DNA of 64,000 bases, taken from contig CP071494.1 in the NCBI GenBank assembly GCA_017354895.1, forward strand, positions 4,588,001 to 4,652,000, read 5' to 3'. How positions within the stretch are numbered: the stretch's first letter is position 1; each line of letters starts with the position of its first letter. Source of the stretch: Podospora comata. Its lineage: Eukaryota; Ascomycota; Sordariomycetes; Sordariales; Podosporaceae. Of this stretch, positions 32,801-44,305 are shown one piece after another. The position numbers and the translations under genes were made by a program. The notes under the pieces are model-generated. The model worked only from the letters and a program-made list of their open reading frames with translations. It was not told the DNA's origin and did no database searches.

Positions 32801-33415
32801 AGCCCAGCCCCGCCGGGAATCGAAGGCGAGGGCGATCGCGAGTACATCGGCCCAGAAATTCTCCGTGGTCGGTATGAGCAGCCTGCCGACATCTTTGCGC
32901 TCGGTCTCATCATTCTAGAGATCGCATGCAATGTCTTCCTTCCCGACAACGGCCCAACATGGCAGGCTCTTCGCATTGCCGACCTGTCTGCTGTTCCCAG
33001 TCTTACATCTCCTGAAGCTGGCTCTGTCATTCGGGACGCAAACGGCGTGCCGATTGAGCATCTGTCACCTGTTCAGGAGGATCAACGAGACCCCAACTTC
33101 GCCTTTGAAGGCATGACCCACGACCCCAAGAACCTTTTCAGTCCAACAAAGCGGACTGAGTTGTCAGAGCCTCCCTCGTTCATGATGGACAGCGAAGACC
33201 CTCATTCTCTTGACAAGATTGTCGCTTGGATGATCCAGCCAGAACCCAACAGTCGCCCTACTGCCCAGCAGATCCTTGCTTCGGAGCCCCTCTCCTGGGT
33301 AGGGAGCCGCCGCAGCGGGGGCGCCACTGTTTATGAAGGCAACTGGGGCCCCCAAGTCGGACCCTCCATCGAGGAGCTGATCGATGACGACGACACAGAG
33401 ATGACCGACGTGTGA
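29827..33415 (+). CDS. WEE1: Wee1-family mitotic inhibitor kinase
   Basis: The protein kinase that phosphorylates the inhibitory tyrosine of Cdk1 and delays mitosis. Exon 1 is 29827-32628, the intron 32629-32686 (58 nt, branch ACTAAC) and exon 2 32687-33415; 1176 residues. The N-terminal 790 residues are Ser/Pro/Thr-rich and disordered with many SP/TP sites, as expected for a CDK-regulated kinase. The kinase domain starts near residue 800: glycine loop GSGEFSTVYRV, lysine in FAVKKL, then LNHSTKVVQYIDSWEWNNYL. The intron falls before GLAAIHEAGFIHLDIKPANI (catalytic Asp near 946). DFGMA and the Wee1 hallmark EGDREYIGPEIL follow, and a 60-residue insert separates late helices. Translation should start at the ATG at 29827. 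The leader is long and contains several upstream ATGs. Confidence 0.93.
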
Positions 33416-34144
33416 AAGTACTCGAAATTCTCACCGATCTTGGAGCCATCAATTTAAGCTCTCTGTCTCTATATCGCTCACCAGCTGGATACGGCGCCAC
33501 CTTGACGTGGCATGGCCAGGAGCATATGTGTGTGTAAACAATAACAGAATTGGTCAGCTAGGCAGAGCTGGATATCCGATCGATGATGGATGGGATATCG
33601 GAACCATTTGGACTCCGCTACTACGGAGCATGTACGCGTATTGTTGGGGATATCAGTTGCTTCGCTCAAGCGTTCGGCAATCGGGCGACATTCTTATCGC
33701 CACTTTTTTTTATTTAACAACTACGCCTTGCGCGGCCACTCGTTCAACGACAAACGTCAATTTTCCTTGTACACTCAAACAACAAGAAATCACAAAATCG
33801 TCCAAAAAAAAAACCAAAAAAAAGATCGACAAGACTCATTCATCGGAGTTTTCTGGCTTTACAGGGAAAAAAGTATCACGGTAGCTGCGGATAGTTCAGC
33901 ACCGATTAGGGGAGCGGCGTAGCACCATCATTTGGGTTCCTTTCGCATGGAAGGGTGTCATCTATACCTACTTGACTTTGGGGGCGTACCGGAGCGAGGA
34001 ATAGGCGTTTGATTTGCTCACATGTGCATTATCTGGCGGAACCTCATTGCTGGGAACACATTACATTTCTGGAGTTCTTGGTTTTGAAAGACAAGTTTCT
34101 TACGGGAAGACGGTCGAAGTCGTGGATGCGCTAGGAGTCACTTC

Positions 34145-34163
34145 TTTTTTTTTTTTTTTTTTT
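34145..34163. repeat. Poly(T) tract
   Basis: Nineteen T in a row. It could be the A-tail side of an old retroposed sequence or simple slippage. No element body was recognised next to it. Confidence 0.9.
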
Positions 34164-34487
34164 GGGCTGCAAAAGCATCGGCTCTGAGGGACCTGGCTTC
34201 ATGACCGCTTCTTTTTCTTTTCCGAGGGACATGACGATTTATGTACGATGGGCGGACTCGGCACAACGGGTTACACACACCACAACACATTACATGTTTA
34301 GAGATTATGTACTGCAACGGTTCTTGGTGCATTGCTGGCCGGGTTGGTTTTTTTCACCAAAATATGGTCTGGTTTTTTCTTCTCTTTCTCTTTCTTGGTT
34401 GGTCGGCGCGGTATTTTATACGCATTCATCGGGCTCTTCATGGAGAAGAGGGGCGCTAAGCGTGGGAAATCACGATGCTACTATATG

Positions 34488-34602
34488 GAAGAAGAAGAAG
34501 AAGAAGAGAAGGGGAACGGAAACGATGAAACAGTCAACCAGCTCTGGGAATTTAAGAAGAGGGGGAGGAGGGGGAGGAGGGGGAGGAGGAAGAAGAGGGG
34601 GG
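34488..34602. repeat. Purine-only simple repeats (GAA)n and (GGAGG)n
   Basis: Two purine tracts on the plus strand, about seven GAA units at 34488-34509 and GGAGGGGGAGGAGG-type units at 34555-34602. The G-rich tract has several GGG runs and might form a quadruplex. Confidence 0.85.
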
Positions 34603-35394
34603 CGACACCATACCTTTGTAGTTCTCTTGTTTGGACGACCTACTTAATAACATGTGTTTTTTCCTTTGTTGATAACATGTTTTTACATAGTCTAGGAGAA
34701 ATGGAGGAAGAGGCGGGATGTAAAACTTGGTGGTCTTGTAGCATATAGGCATCTTGGCATCTCAAGATTAAGAGAGGGGAGGGTGTATACTAGACATCGG
34801 GTGAATGGGATATTTCTGTACAACCTTTTTGAGTCTTGTGTGTGTGTCGAAGTTGATGTTTTGTGATATTATCCACTATTCTCCTATGAATTTACCTAAT
34901 TATATCAGACCAATGGGTAGACTATGAAACTGATTGTGAGTGAGCAGGGGCGGCCGTCGGCGACACAGTAGGTTTTGGATATATGAAGCCAGTGGCACAG
35001 GAGACCTATATTTCTCGCCCTGCCCCTAAATCAGAGCAGTGCAACCCACGAAGATATTCCAAGTACCAACATGTAGTCAATGTCTTCAGAACTACAGGTG
35101 TTCTACCTCACCGAAAATTACCAATCATAATGGTGTGCCTGACTAAACGCAGCCCGTTGATGTGAGGCATCATCAAAGCACAAGAATAGTTGTTGCTTGC
35201 TGACTAGGTACGTAGATTGGCCCGCCTTTCCCCTGGCAACCATAGACGCAACCGTTCCAGGGCTGATTATGACGATGCCAAACATGGACGGCGGGGCGTA
35301 TGCCTATGTGGAAACAGGTGGCCGAAACAGAGAAGAATATGGCATGCAAACAGAGAGCATGCCTCGAGTTTGTCATTGTCAACTAACTCTGTAG

Positions 35395-36077
35395 TCCAAC
35401 ACAATTGACAAAAGCAACGTACCTTTCAGACTCCCGAACAATTTTTCAGACTCCCGAACAATTGACAACGGCATTTGTCAAAACCTGCCTTGTGAGGATA
35501 AGTATAAGAGATGGCGCATCACAAAGGAGCCAGGAGAATACTGCGTCAATTTCTATACGACCTTTATGGAGCTCTACTGGCAGGAAGTGAAGGGAATGCT
35601 GTCGTACATTATCAACGATACCAACGGGGGCGTGGAATGGGAAACCACTGGCATAACTCACGAGGAGTGTGCTGGGGAGCTGAATGAATGTTTTGAAGCA
35701 ATCCGCCAGGAGCTGTCCAGGGGTGTCATCGACATAAAAGAAGCAGTGGATACCAATCAAAAAAATTGACGTGCCAAAGGAGGAAGATGTCAAAAAGTTG
35801 GAGAAGGAAGGATGATGCCGAAGATTAAGAGGAGGAGGGTATGGATGATCCAGAAGAGGGGGATATGGAAGATTCAGAGGAGGATTTAGAGGAGGATTCA
35901 GAGGAGGAGGATATCAAAGATTTGGAAGAAGGTGATGTCGACAACACAGAGGACGAGCTATGGAAACGCGTTATTCCAAAGTACCCAGACGCCTTTACTA
36001 AGGGCGCCCTAGGCTTGGCGGAGGCGGCAACTGTGCACGAAGAAAGTGCCCAAAATCTGGCGAGGAACAACATTTGA
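35395..36077 (+). pseudogene. Orphan coding-like region, probably a decayed or lineage-specific gene
   Basis: Two neighbouring open stretches have coding-like composition but lie in different frames. The first (35395-35769) includes NGICQNLPCEDKYKRWRITK, EYCVNFYTTFMELYWQEVKG and LNECFEAIRQEL, with evenly spaced cysteines. The second (35829-36077) is strongly acidic (DDPEEGDMEDSEEDLEEDSE) and ends LGLAEAATVHEESAQNLARN. The first is preceded by a stop and by a 20-bp tandem duplication. I do not recognise either as a family. A species-specific gene with unrecognised introns is an alternative. Lower GC than the neighbouring genes suggests recent acquisition or relaxed constraint. Confidence 0.4.
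35424..35463. repeat. Perfect 20-bp tandem duplication
   Basis: The 20-mer TTTCAGACTCCCGAACAATT occurs twice in direct succession. Each copy begins with a TTTCAG that could act as a 3' splice site, so the duplication creates two alternative acceptors 20 nt apart. Confidence 0.95.
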
Positions 36078-36852
36078 TCGTCCAATGTGAGAAGCCCGAG
36101 GAAACAGTGGGAAATATCTCTCGCTGGGCAGTTCGAGGAAGCCCCCCTCCAGACAACCTATGAAAAGGCTAGAACGACCACAGTTTCCGAAACTCCCGAG
36201 TCTTCATCATCCCCTAGATGCTCTGGGCATCTCGACAGTTCTCAACCTCGCAGCAAATTCAGAGCCACCGAAGCTTTCTCAATTCCCAAAGGCGCTCAAA
36301 TCTTTCGAACACTGTAGAACGACTTTTTCAGCTCCTAAAGGGGCAAATCACTCAAGAGGTGACTGTAAGACTTCTTAGTTTTCGAAAACTAGCCAATATT
36401 GGAAGACTTTGACTTCTCGCCCCCTCCTTTTTTCCCCGTCGTTACATTCTCTTTCTTTTTATGGGTCGTTTGATTGCTGAATAGAAGGTGACGGCGTTTT
36501 GGTGCTGCCATTTGAACAGTTGCTGTTGATTTTTATTTGCTGCGATGTAGACACTAGATAATCAATTGGAAACACAGCTACTATTTCGATACGACCTTGC
36601 TTTTATCACAATTCTGAATTCTGAAAGCCGATTCTCACATATATATACCCCTTGCAGCAAAACACAAACGCCATGGACCTTCTCCCTTTTTGACCCAAGT
36701 ATGTCCCACCCATCATGACCCTATTAACCCCCCTACACAAAACCATATCCTGTACAAATATCCCAAACATATCCGTATCTCAACCCTATCCCTATCAAAC
36801 GCCTGATAACCCCTTCAAAAATGTAAAAAAACACTGCAGTCTGCAAAAAGAA

Positions 36853-39800
36853 TTACTCAAACCTCCCGCCCCCAAACATCCCTCCCAAAGCCTTCTTCCT
36901 CTCCCCCACCATGGCCCCCTTGAACTTCTTGTCCTCCCTCCTCTTCTCCTTCTCCGCCAGTGCCGACAGCCTCTCGTTGCCTCTGGCGAGGTAACTAACA
37001 CCCGACTTCTTGGAGGCAGTCTGCTTGATCTTGATACCGCCGTCTTCAGCCCTGACTTGTTGCAGGTTGGATGTGGTGACACCGGTAGAAGACATGCCCG
37101 CTGACGAGGCAGATAGAGTAGACGAATTGGTAGTGGCACGGCGGAGAAGGGGTGGGATCTTGAACAAGGACGACCGATCAGATGAACCGGCGAACGCGAG
37201 CCGGGCGGAGGAAGAGGTATTGGATGATGTGCGCTTGAGGGAGATGCGGTCCACGATTTGAGGCTTGCTGTTCTCTTTGTTGGAGGAGGCCGATGAGGGA
37301 TGGGGGCCTTCACCCTCCGAGTCAGAGTCGAGAATCGTGGCGTGGATGACGGAGGAAGATTTGTAGCCAGGCCCGTCCTCGAGAAGGTTGGAGAGAGACT
37401 CCCTAATCTCGCCGATGTTGGAGGGCTTCTTCTTGTTGGTGAGGCCTGGCTTTGTGCGTCTTGGGTTGGTAGATTGCTGCTGCTGCTGCTGCTCTTGGGG
37501 TTGACTGTCGGGGATGGTGACTGCTTCATTTGAGGAGTCGCCAGTTGCAGAGTTCTGAGAGTCAAGACCTGGAGCAGGAGGAGGAGGCGCCCAAATGAAG
37601 TCCATTTCGTCGTCTGAACCACGGTCCTCGATGGTTTTGAGGAAGGCTTGGTTACGTGGGTTCTCGGCGACCTTGCTGATACGTTCATCGGCAAAGAGTG
37701 CACGCTGCATCTTGGCGAATTGGCGGCGCTTCATACGACGGAGGGCCTCCCCGCCGTCATCTTCATCATCGAGCTCATCCCAGTTGCCAGCGCGCTTGCG
37801 GCGTAGGAGACCAGTAGTGATGTCGTGGAAAAGCTTATTGACTTGCTTCTCGTCCGCAGCACGTTCACGGTCACTGAATACAAGTTAGTACCAAATTGAC
37901 CCAAAGCCATGAGAAGAAACATACGCATAGAAAGCAGCCAACTTGCGCTCATCCTCCGCCTTGTCAGCCGTCTCATCATCAATCATCTCTTGCACAGACT
38001 TTGCGTCCTCGTCGTCAGTGTCTTCGCCATCCGCACCACCCAAACCAGCATACTCATCCTCGGACTCCTCGGCTTGCTCCTCCACCATCTCACGGGCCTT
38101 GCTCTTCTTCTTGTCAAATGCTTCCTTCCTCTTGCGCTCCTTTTCTTTACGGGCAGCCTCCTTCATGGCAAAAAATGCATTGTTGGCAGAAGAAGCAGCG
38201 TCGGTCTCGATGTCGTCCTTCATAATCTCATCTTGATCCTCGTTTTCAGAAGCAGCAACTTCAGCTCTCCGGCGAAGCTTACCAGTGCGCCGTACCAAGG
38301 GAGAGTCGGCTTGACTGTTTTGGTTCGCGGGAAGGGTCTCCACCGTAGAGGCAGGCTCCTCAATAAAACTCCGCTGAAGAGGAGTAAAATTCTTGAAGCC
38401 AGAGTCTTGAGTTGGTTCGATCAGCTCTGATACCTGGGTAGCTTCAAACGTCTCATCCCGCAAGAACGAGTCAAAGCCGTGGACCTGAGACTGCGAGAAC
38501 TGGATTTGGATGCCCTGTGTCTCTGCGTTTTGCTCACCAGGGGCTGACTGGCTGTTCAAGACGACACCGTCCACTGGTTCCTGAACAGATTGTGAGAACT
38601 GCGAATCGGGGAAGGCGCCCATATCAAACGTAGGCCTGGGTTGGGAGGGAGAATCAGGAGGAGCCGAGCCCATCTGACTGTCGTCCATGGTGCCCTGGAA
38701 GATCTGGGTCAAACCCAGACCGGCAGGGCCAGCAACGGGAAGACCAGGAATGAACGTCTTGGTGGCTGAGCGCAAAACTGAGGTCGGGACGCTGGGGGAG
38801 GTATGTTGGCGGACAGAGGGTGACTTGGCCAGAATCTTCTTAGGATTAGGCGTAGCCTTGATAACACCCTCATCGGCCTCGTCCTCGTCATCAGACAGAA
38901 CAGCAGTCTGTTTCCACGCCCTGCGACGGGCCTGCTTGGAACTGGCTGTAGGAAGACCATCCTCGTCATCTGAGTTGGGCGCGTCAACCTCCTCCGTCTC
39001 CTCATTGGTAGATTCCTCAGCAGCATCGTCGATTAAAACACCACCATCCTCCATCTCCTCCTCCTCGTCCTCATTTTCCTCCTCACTACCAGAGAGCTCA
39101 ATCTCCGCCTCCTCCTCACCCTCACCAATCCAGCTCTCTCCATCATAATCACTGTCATCCCAATCAAGTGGATCCTCCCCATTCTCCAACCGCTTCTTTC
39201 TCCTCTCCTCCTTGGCATCTGCCCTTTCCTTGGCCATGATCTCCTCAGCCTCTCTCCTCGCCTTGGCGACAATGTCCTCAACTTCTTGCTCTTCCTTTTC
39301 TCTCTCCTCAGCAGTCATGACAACGATACCCTTGGCCCGGAGAGACTCAAGGTGCCTTTCCCGCTCAAGCTTGGCCTGCACTTTGGCCCGCTGCATCAGA
39401 GTCATCTGCAGCTCGCCCACCGTCATGGCAGGTTTCTGATGCTGCTGAAACTTTTGCTTGGTCGGTACCGGTCCCGCCTTCTTGTCTGGGTCATCCAGTT
39501 GAGCCAGACGGCGGAGGTTGAGAAGAGCTTTGGGCTCCTTGTTTTGGTTGGGGTTGACGCGAGAGAGAATCTGATCAATCTTGGAGGGCATTTGGACTTG
39601 GAGGTCGTCGTCCTCATCGTCGAGAGAAGCAGTTGCTGTGTTGGCTCGGACAGAGAACTGCGGAAACTTGACGCGGAGATTACGCTTTACGCGGGGCATC
39701 TGGTGCTGCTCTTTGGCCTTGTCTTCGGCCTTGTCTTCGGCCTCAAACTCGGCGGCAGTGGCTTTGCCTTTGCCCTTGTCAAGTTTCTTGGGGGCAGCAG

Positions 39801-40839
39801 CTGCTGAGGCGGCCATCTCTCCGACCGTGGGGAGCTCAACGTCACTGTTGTCCTGGAGTATCGTCTGTGGTGCTGGAGTCGCCTTCTCCTTCTCGCCCTC
39901 GGGAGGTGAGCTAGGAGGTGTGTCGTCCTCCTTGCGTTCAGCCTCACTCTGCTGAACTGAAGCTGGGGTACCCGCACGGCTAGAGCTGACTGGCGCAGCC
40001 TTCTCCTTTGGTGGTTCTGTTGAAGCAGCAGCGCCGGCAGGCTTGAAGTTGAACCTCTCGAACAGGGTGGATTTGGTAATCTTCTTCTTAATCTTGGCCT
40101 CGTGCGCAAGTTGCAAGGCTCTGGTCATCCGCTGCGTTTCTCTGTTCATCTCCTCCAATGCCTTCTTGCTAGCCTTGCGAGCGGAGGGCCGTGATTTGGC
40201 ACCCTCTTGTGTCAGCTTGTGGCCACCCTCGTCGTCCGTAAAGTCCTCGGGATCCTCATCATCTATAATCATGGCATTCCTTTCGGCCTTCTTGCGAGCC
40301 TCCTCTGCTTCCCGAGCAAGTCTTTCCGCCCTCTTCTTGACAACCAGTGCCTCGAATTTCGCATTCTTGACCAGACGAGAGGGGCTAGGGAGGTCCTCAT
40401 CATAACTGCCAGCTTCTCCGGAGGGTTTCGAAGGCGAGACAAAAAGTTCTTGTGGCGCTGTTGCTGTTGGCTCTTGTTCTGGTGTTGCGCTCCGTTGGCG
40501 ACGTGCCTTCAACTTTCTAGGCCGTGGGGCGATGATCTCGTATTCATCTTCGTCGTCATCCTTGGCTTCTTTTGTCGCAGCAGTCTTCTTGGGTGAAGAG
40601 GGTTTTGGGCTGTCCTTCTCAGATTCTGAATCGGCTGTGGGTTCTGTGTTTCCGCCCAGCATTCTCGCGGCCAGTTTGCCCCTTGGTCGTAAAATTTCCG
40701 CGTCATCTTCTCCTTCACTGGTACTGCTGTCGCCTCCAAAGTTGAGGAATCTGTTATGGGTGCGAATACGCGTGGTGGTAGGGCTGGCGAGGGGTGTCGC
40801 GCTGCCGCTTCGCCTTGAGAGGGCGGGAGAGGAAGGCAT
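36853..40839 (-). CDS. MRC1: Mrc1/Claspin replication checkpoint mediator
   Basis: A replisome component that couples helicase and polymerase, and transmits the Mec1/ATR signal to Rad53/Cds1 when forks stall. Exon 1 is 37925-40839, the intron 37874-37924 (51 nt, GTATGT, branch ACTAAC, TTCAG) and exon 2 36853-37873; 1311 residues. The protein is highly charged. Acidic runs occur near residues 560-640. An SQ/TQ cluster lies near 710-815 (LTQIF, DSQMG, DSQFSQS, TQGIQIQFSQSQ, EATQVSE, EPTQDSG), fitting ATR-type phosphorylation. The conserved Mrc1-like domain (about 870-1030) has AEESEDEYAGLGGADGEDTD followed by DEKQVNKLFHDITTGLLRRK. Exon 2 also has a poly-Gln run (QEQQQQQQ). The start is the ATG at 40837-40839. 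Three ACGCG motifs lie about 200 bp upstream. Confidence 0.9.
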
Positions 40840-41034
40840 GGCGAAGTATATTGCCAAATAAAGGACGAATTCGACCTAAGAATTATAAGTAAAATGCTGA
40901 ACTCCAAAGCATAACCCGATAACTGCTCGACAAGAAGTTCAAAATGGGTCAATGGGTGGAAAGGTGGTGTGGTGTTGTCGGGGAAGAGCACAGGGCGGCA
41001 TAATACCTACCTATGTTTAAGTGCCCCACCACGG

Positions 41035-41069
41035 CGCGTCGTGATTGCTGGGAAGCGCGTCAGAACGCG
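41035..41069 (-). promoter_or_regulatory. Three ACGCG (MCB-core) motifs upstream of MRC1
   Basis: CGCGT occurs at 41035-41039 and 41056-41060, and ACGCG at 41065-41069, all within 35 bp and about 196-230 bp upstream of the MRC1 ATG. ACGCGT is the binding core of MBF/DSC1, the G1/S regulator of replication genes in yeasts. Confidence 0.5.
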
Positions 41070-41154
41070 ACCACTGTGAGCTGCAAACGGGAGTTCCGTT
41101 TCCACATTTTGATGTGTGGCACCAGCCACCACTACCCCCATTAGGGGCTTAAAA

Positions 41155-41460
41155 ACCACGTTGAATTTTGTAGAATCTAATAATTTAACTTTTTTACCAC
41201 TAGAAAAGGTATCCAAGTATAGCTTTTTACTTTTGATTCAACTGTAAAACTCCTTTTTTATAGTTATTATAGCTAAAGCTTAGTACCTGTTATTATTTCC
41301 ATACGTAATTTTTAGACTTTATTTTTATAATTGCTATAATACTCTCTAATATTTATTTATATTATTTAAAAATGTTGAAATAGTAAGAAAACATATAGAA
41401 ATAATGACAACACCACAAATATATCATCAACAGATCCCTGAATAAATATATCTGCGTAAC
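41155..41460. other. AT-rich island, probably RIP-altered relic
   Basis: About 300 bp of very AT-rich DNA (by eye near 75-80% A+T) with many TpA steps, abruptly different from GC-rich flanks. In Sordariales such islands usually mark old repeats altered by repeat-induced point mutation. No coding remains are recognisable. It lies about 240 bp from the LTR-like relic. Confidence 0.5.
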
Positions 41461-41696
41461 AGTAGCTCGCTCACAGGCCGCACTTCACGCAGGATAAAGA
41501 AAAGACACTATGAGCTCGTAGGTCACATAATAAGCACCGGATTGACCTGCTCAAAGGGCCAGAATTGCCTGTACACGTGCAAGGCACAAAATATGAAGAA
41601 ATAAAAGTCGATGTCCCGTCTAAAATAGAATGTCAGAAGCAGACCGCTTATATACATAACCTCTGACCTCCCTGAATCCCCACTTCTTTACTCATA

Positions 41697-42110
41697 TGTC
41701 ACGGTCTTGGAAAGACAGTGGGGCCACGAGGAACCAATCAGGGCTGAAGCGAGCGATCGAGCGGGGCTCACGGTCCAGGTAGACGGAACGGACCAATAAG
41801 ATGGGGACCGGGGACCGCGGCGGGGCGGCGGGGCTCACGGTCCACGGTCCAGTATCGGCCAATCAGAGGTGGACCGAAGACCGTCTGTAAGTCAACGGTC
41901 CACGGTCCAAGGTCTATATATACGAAGGAACTGGCTGGTGTAGATAGACAGTTCCGCAGTATACAATACAAGTCACAATCGTTGGTATCTAGACTGTTGT
42001 GATTGAGACAAGCCATTGTTGTACACTGTTTAGCTGTACCGAACCAGGATTGTTCAGAAGTACCTTCAACTAGTATCCCTTTCAGAGGTTCTAGATCGGG
42101 GTTCGTCACA
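41697..42110. mobile_element. Solo-LTR-like fossil (retrotransposon long terminal repeat, family uncertain)
   Basis: A 414-bp block with the ends TGTCACG and CGTCACA, which form a near-perfect short inverted repeat of TG...CA type. The left third is GC-rich with repeated CGGTCCACGGTCC motifs (U3-like). CTATATATAC near 41914-41923 looks like a TATA box, and the right part is less GC-rich. No internal region, coding remains or second LTR was found nearby, and no clear target duplication is seen. It therefore looks like an old solo LTR. Ty3/gypsy-like is only a guess. Confidence 0.45.
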
Positions 42111-42212
42111 TGAAGTCCATATCCTCTCGAGCTGTTTTTAATTGGGTATCGGTCATAAAATACAGGCAGCCCTACAAGGTGAGGACCACAGCCAGTAATA
42201 GAATATTCTTTC

Positions 42213-42257
42213 GCTCTCTCACTCTCTCTCACACACACACACACTCTCTCTCTCTTT
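42213..42257. repeat. (CT)n(CA)n(CT)n microsatellite
   Basis: Compound dinucleotide tract: CTCTCACTCTCTCTC, then about six CA units, then about seven CT units. Confidence 0.9.
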
Positions 42258-42676
42258 AGTCTCCCATGAATGCTTGCCTTCCTCTCAACACACAACTACG
42301 CTTTTCAACCTTGTTCAAACATCCCACCATCCATCAAGCCTCAAGCCCCCATGTTCTACAATATCAAACAGGATATACAAGAAAATGCAGTGAAGGGAAA
42401 AAAGGCTTTAAATGCAACCCCCTGACTCCAGGTATAAGCGCAAAGCAAAGATAACCGCTCGCATCTTACCCCATGTACGCCAATTCGCCAAATGACATCG
42501 ACTATGTCGCTCTCGCCAGAAAGCAAACGCCAGCCAGGAGTGCCATCCACAACATAGATATAATACCCACCATCCTACCCCAAATAAACCAAAAATAAAT
42601 GACCACAGGGGAATCTGAAAGCACAGGAAACAAATGAGAAAATACAAGAGCAATGACAAGCAAGTCTTGCAAAGTC

Positions 42677-44305
42677 TTACCCCACAGCCAACGTCGAATC
42701 CAATACCGAATTCAAGAAATCGCCATCTGCCGGGTTGGCTCCCTCCCACCAAAGATCGTTGTCGATATCCATGGCATCTGGCCCGTGACCGTGCCCTCCT
42801 ATTCCATTTGTAAGTGGTGGTGGGTCTGTGGTTGCCGTGGCCAGGGATTTGCTGCCACCAGCTGCTGTTGGTAATGGTATTAACGACGGCATTCCGTTCA
42901 CCATTGTCGTCGTGCCGCCCATCTCGACATCCTCATCGTCGATTTCGCCTAATATCCTTCCACCTTCCTTCTTAATATACGTGTAAGATTCCCAATCTTC
43001 CAACTCTCCTTCTCGGTAGTCGTTGACAATCGTTTTCACGATTGTCGGGAAGTTTGCCATTCCACAGTCGCCCACATCCAATGCCAACCTCAAATCTGTC
43101 ATTCCAAGAGGTCCTCTTTCGCTCGCAGCTTTGGCTTCGATCGGCAACAGCCCGCTCTTGTCCCTGGTCAGCTCTCCCCTTTGGAAGGCTTCTTCTTCCT
43201 TTGCCAGTTGCTTCTTGTATTTGTGCGTCTGAACCCATGCACCCCCTGGCCCAAAGCCAGCATTTCCAGAGTCGCCGGGTCCGTTGCTGCGAGTACGACT
43301 GAATACCTGCGTAAGAACTTCTTTTATAAACGTGTCGGTGGCGATAGACATGAACTGGGCGGCTTCTGGCGCGTGGCCGGAGATGAGACCAGATTCATAG
43401 CAAAAGGGCAACATGCGGGCTTCGATACTAGATACGTCAGGGAATTCGCCAGACTCGACGGCAAGAGGTTGGGCAAAGCGTTTTCGGATCTCGAGGTCAA
43501 AGTCTACACGCTGTTAGTGAAGAGTCAAATAAGGGGTAAGGAAGGGGTACATACTCATGCGACTGAGACCCCCTGCTGCGCTTGCTGGTACCTCGGTGGT
43601 CTTGGCAGGTTTGATGCGGCTCTGGTCTGTAAATACATCTGCCAAGGAGTTGAATGGGTCGAACTAGATAAAGGGTCAGTAACTCCAGCGTGGATAGCCG
43701 TGGTCGTAAGAAGGCTTACATCGTTTTGTACAATGTCCTTGATCCTCCGCCTGTCTCGTGCCGGCAACTGCATGACCTCCCCCTTTAACCTCCTTTCGGC
43801 AGCATCACCAGACACGGGCTTGTTGCCTGCCGTGGTGGACGGCTTGTCATTGGCACTGACCCAGGGCGCAAGGCCCTGGTCGGGCATCTCCCTCGTGACA
43901 TTTCCATAGATGGCAGCAATGAGCTGGTTATGTAGATGTTCTCTTTGTCCGTCAGGGGAAGCTAATATTGGGTCTATGCGCTCGCTGAACTCGGCTTGAT
44001 TGAGGCGGCCTGTATGTAAACATGGTCAGCAAGTTTGGCCCGGCATGTATGATGCAGAGCCGCTGGCGCATACCGATCAGGAAGTTTGTGATTGTTTCTT
44101 TGTAAATAACCCATTGTTCGGGGCCAATGGTGGACTTTAACTGCGTGTATATCGGCTCGAGGTCTATGCGGGCGGGTATAAGCTGGCTCGTTTTGGGAGT
44201 CTTGTGCAGCGACGGGGCCGAGACATTGATGGATTTGTTGGCGAGAATGGGGGTAGAGACGCTGATGGAAGGCCGGCTCAGGGCGGCGGGGTCGATGTCG
44301 ACCAT
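42677..44305 (-). CDS. HFI1: SAGA coactivator subunit Hfi1/Ada1
   Basis: A core scaffold subunit of the SAGA complex, carrying a histone-fold partner for Taf12. Four exons encode 485 residues: 44074-44305, 43720-44009, 43555-43663 and 42677-43503. Introns are 44010-44073, 43664-43719 and 43504-43554, all frame-preserving. The N-terminus has [20 protein letters not shown] and [20 protein letters not shown], the start of the SAGA-Tad1/Ada1 domain, followed by [11 protein letters not shown]. Exon 3 supplies [11 protein letters not shown]. Exon 4 has [17 protein letters not shown] and a histone-fold-like helix ([20 protein letters not shown]), then [10 protein letters not shown] and a C-terminal acidic and Asn/Asp-rich tail ([20 protein letters not shown]). 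The stop TAA lies inside a donor-like GGTAAG, so a further 3' exon cannot be excluded. Confidence 0.85.

Larger units (their letters stand above)
33416..36852. other. Gene-poor stretch, 3.4 kb
   Basis: This lies between the stops of WEE1 (+) and MRC1 (-). It holds a run of 19 T at 34145-34163, a (GAA)n tract at 34488-34509, a (GGAGG)n tract at 34555-34602 and the orphan coding-like region at 35395-36077. No other gene, tRNA or transposon could be supported. Confidence 0.5.
40840..42676. other. Repeat-relic region between MRC1 and HFI1, 1.8 kb
   Basis: Next to MRC1 lies its promoter (ACGCG cluster). It is followed by an AT-rich island (41155-41460), unassigned sequence, an LTR-like relic (41697-42110) and a CT/CA microsatellite (42213-42257). 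No host gene was recognised inside. Confidence 0.6.
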
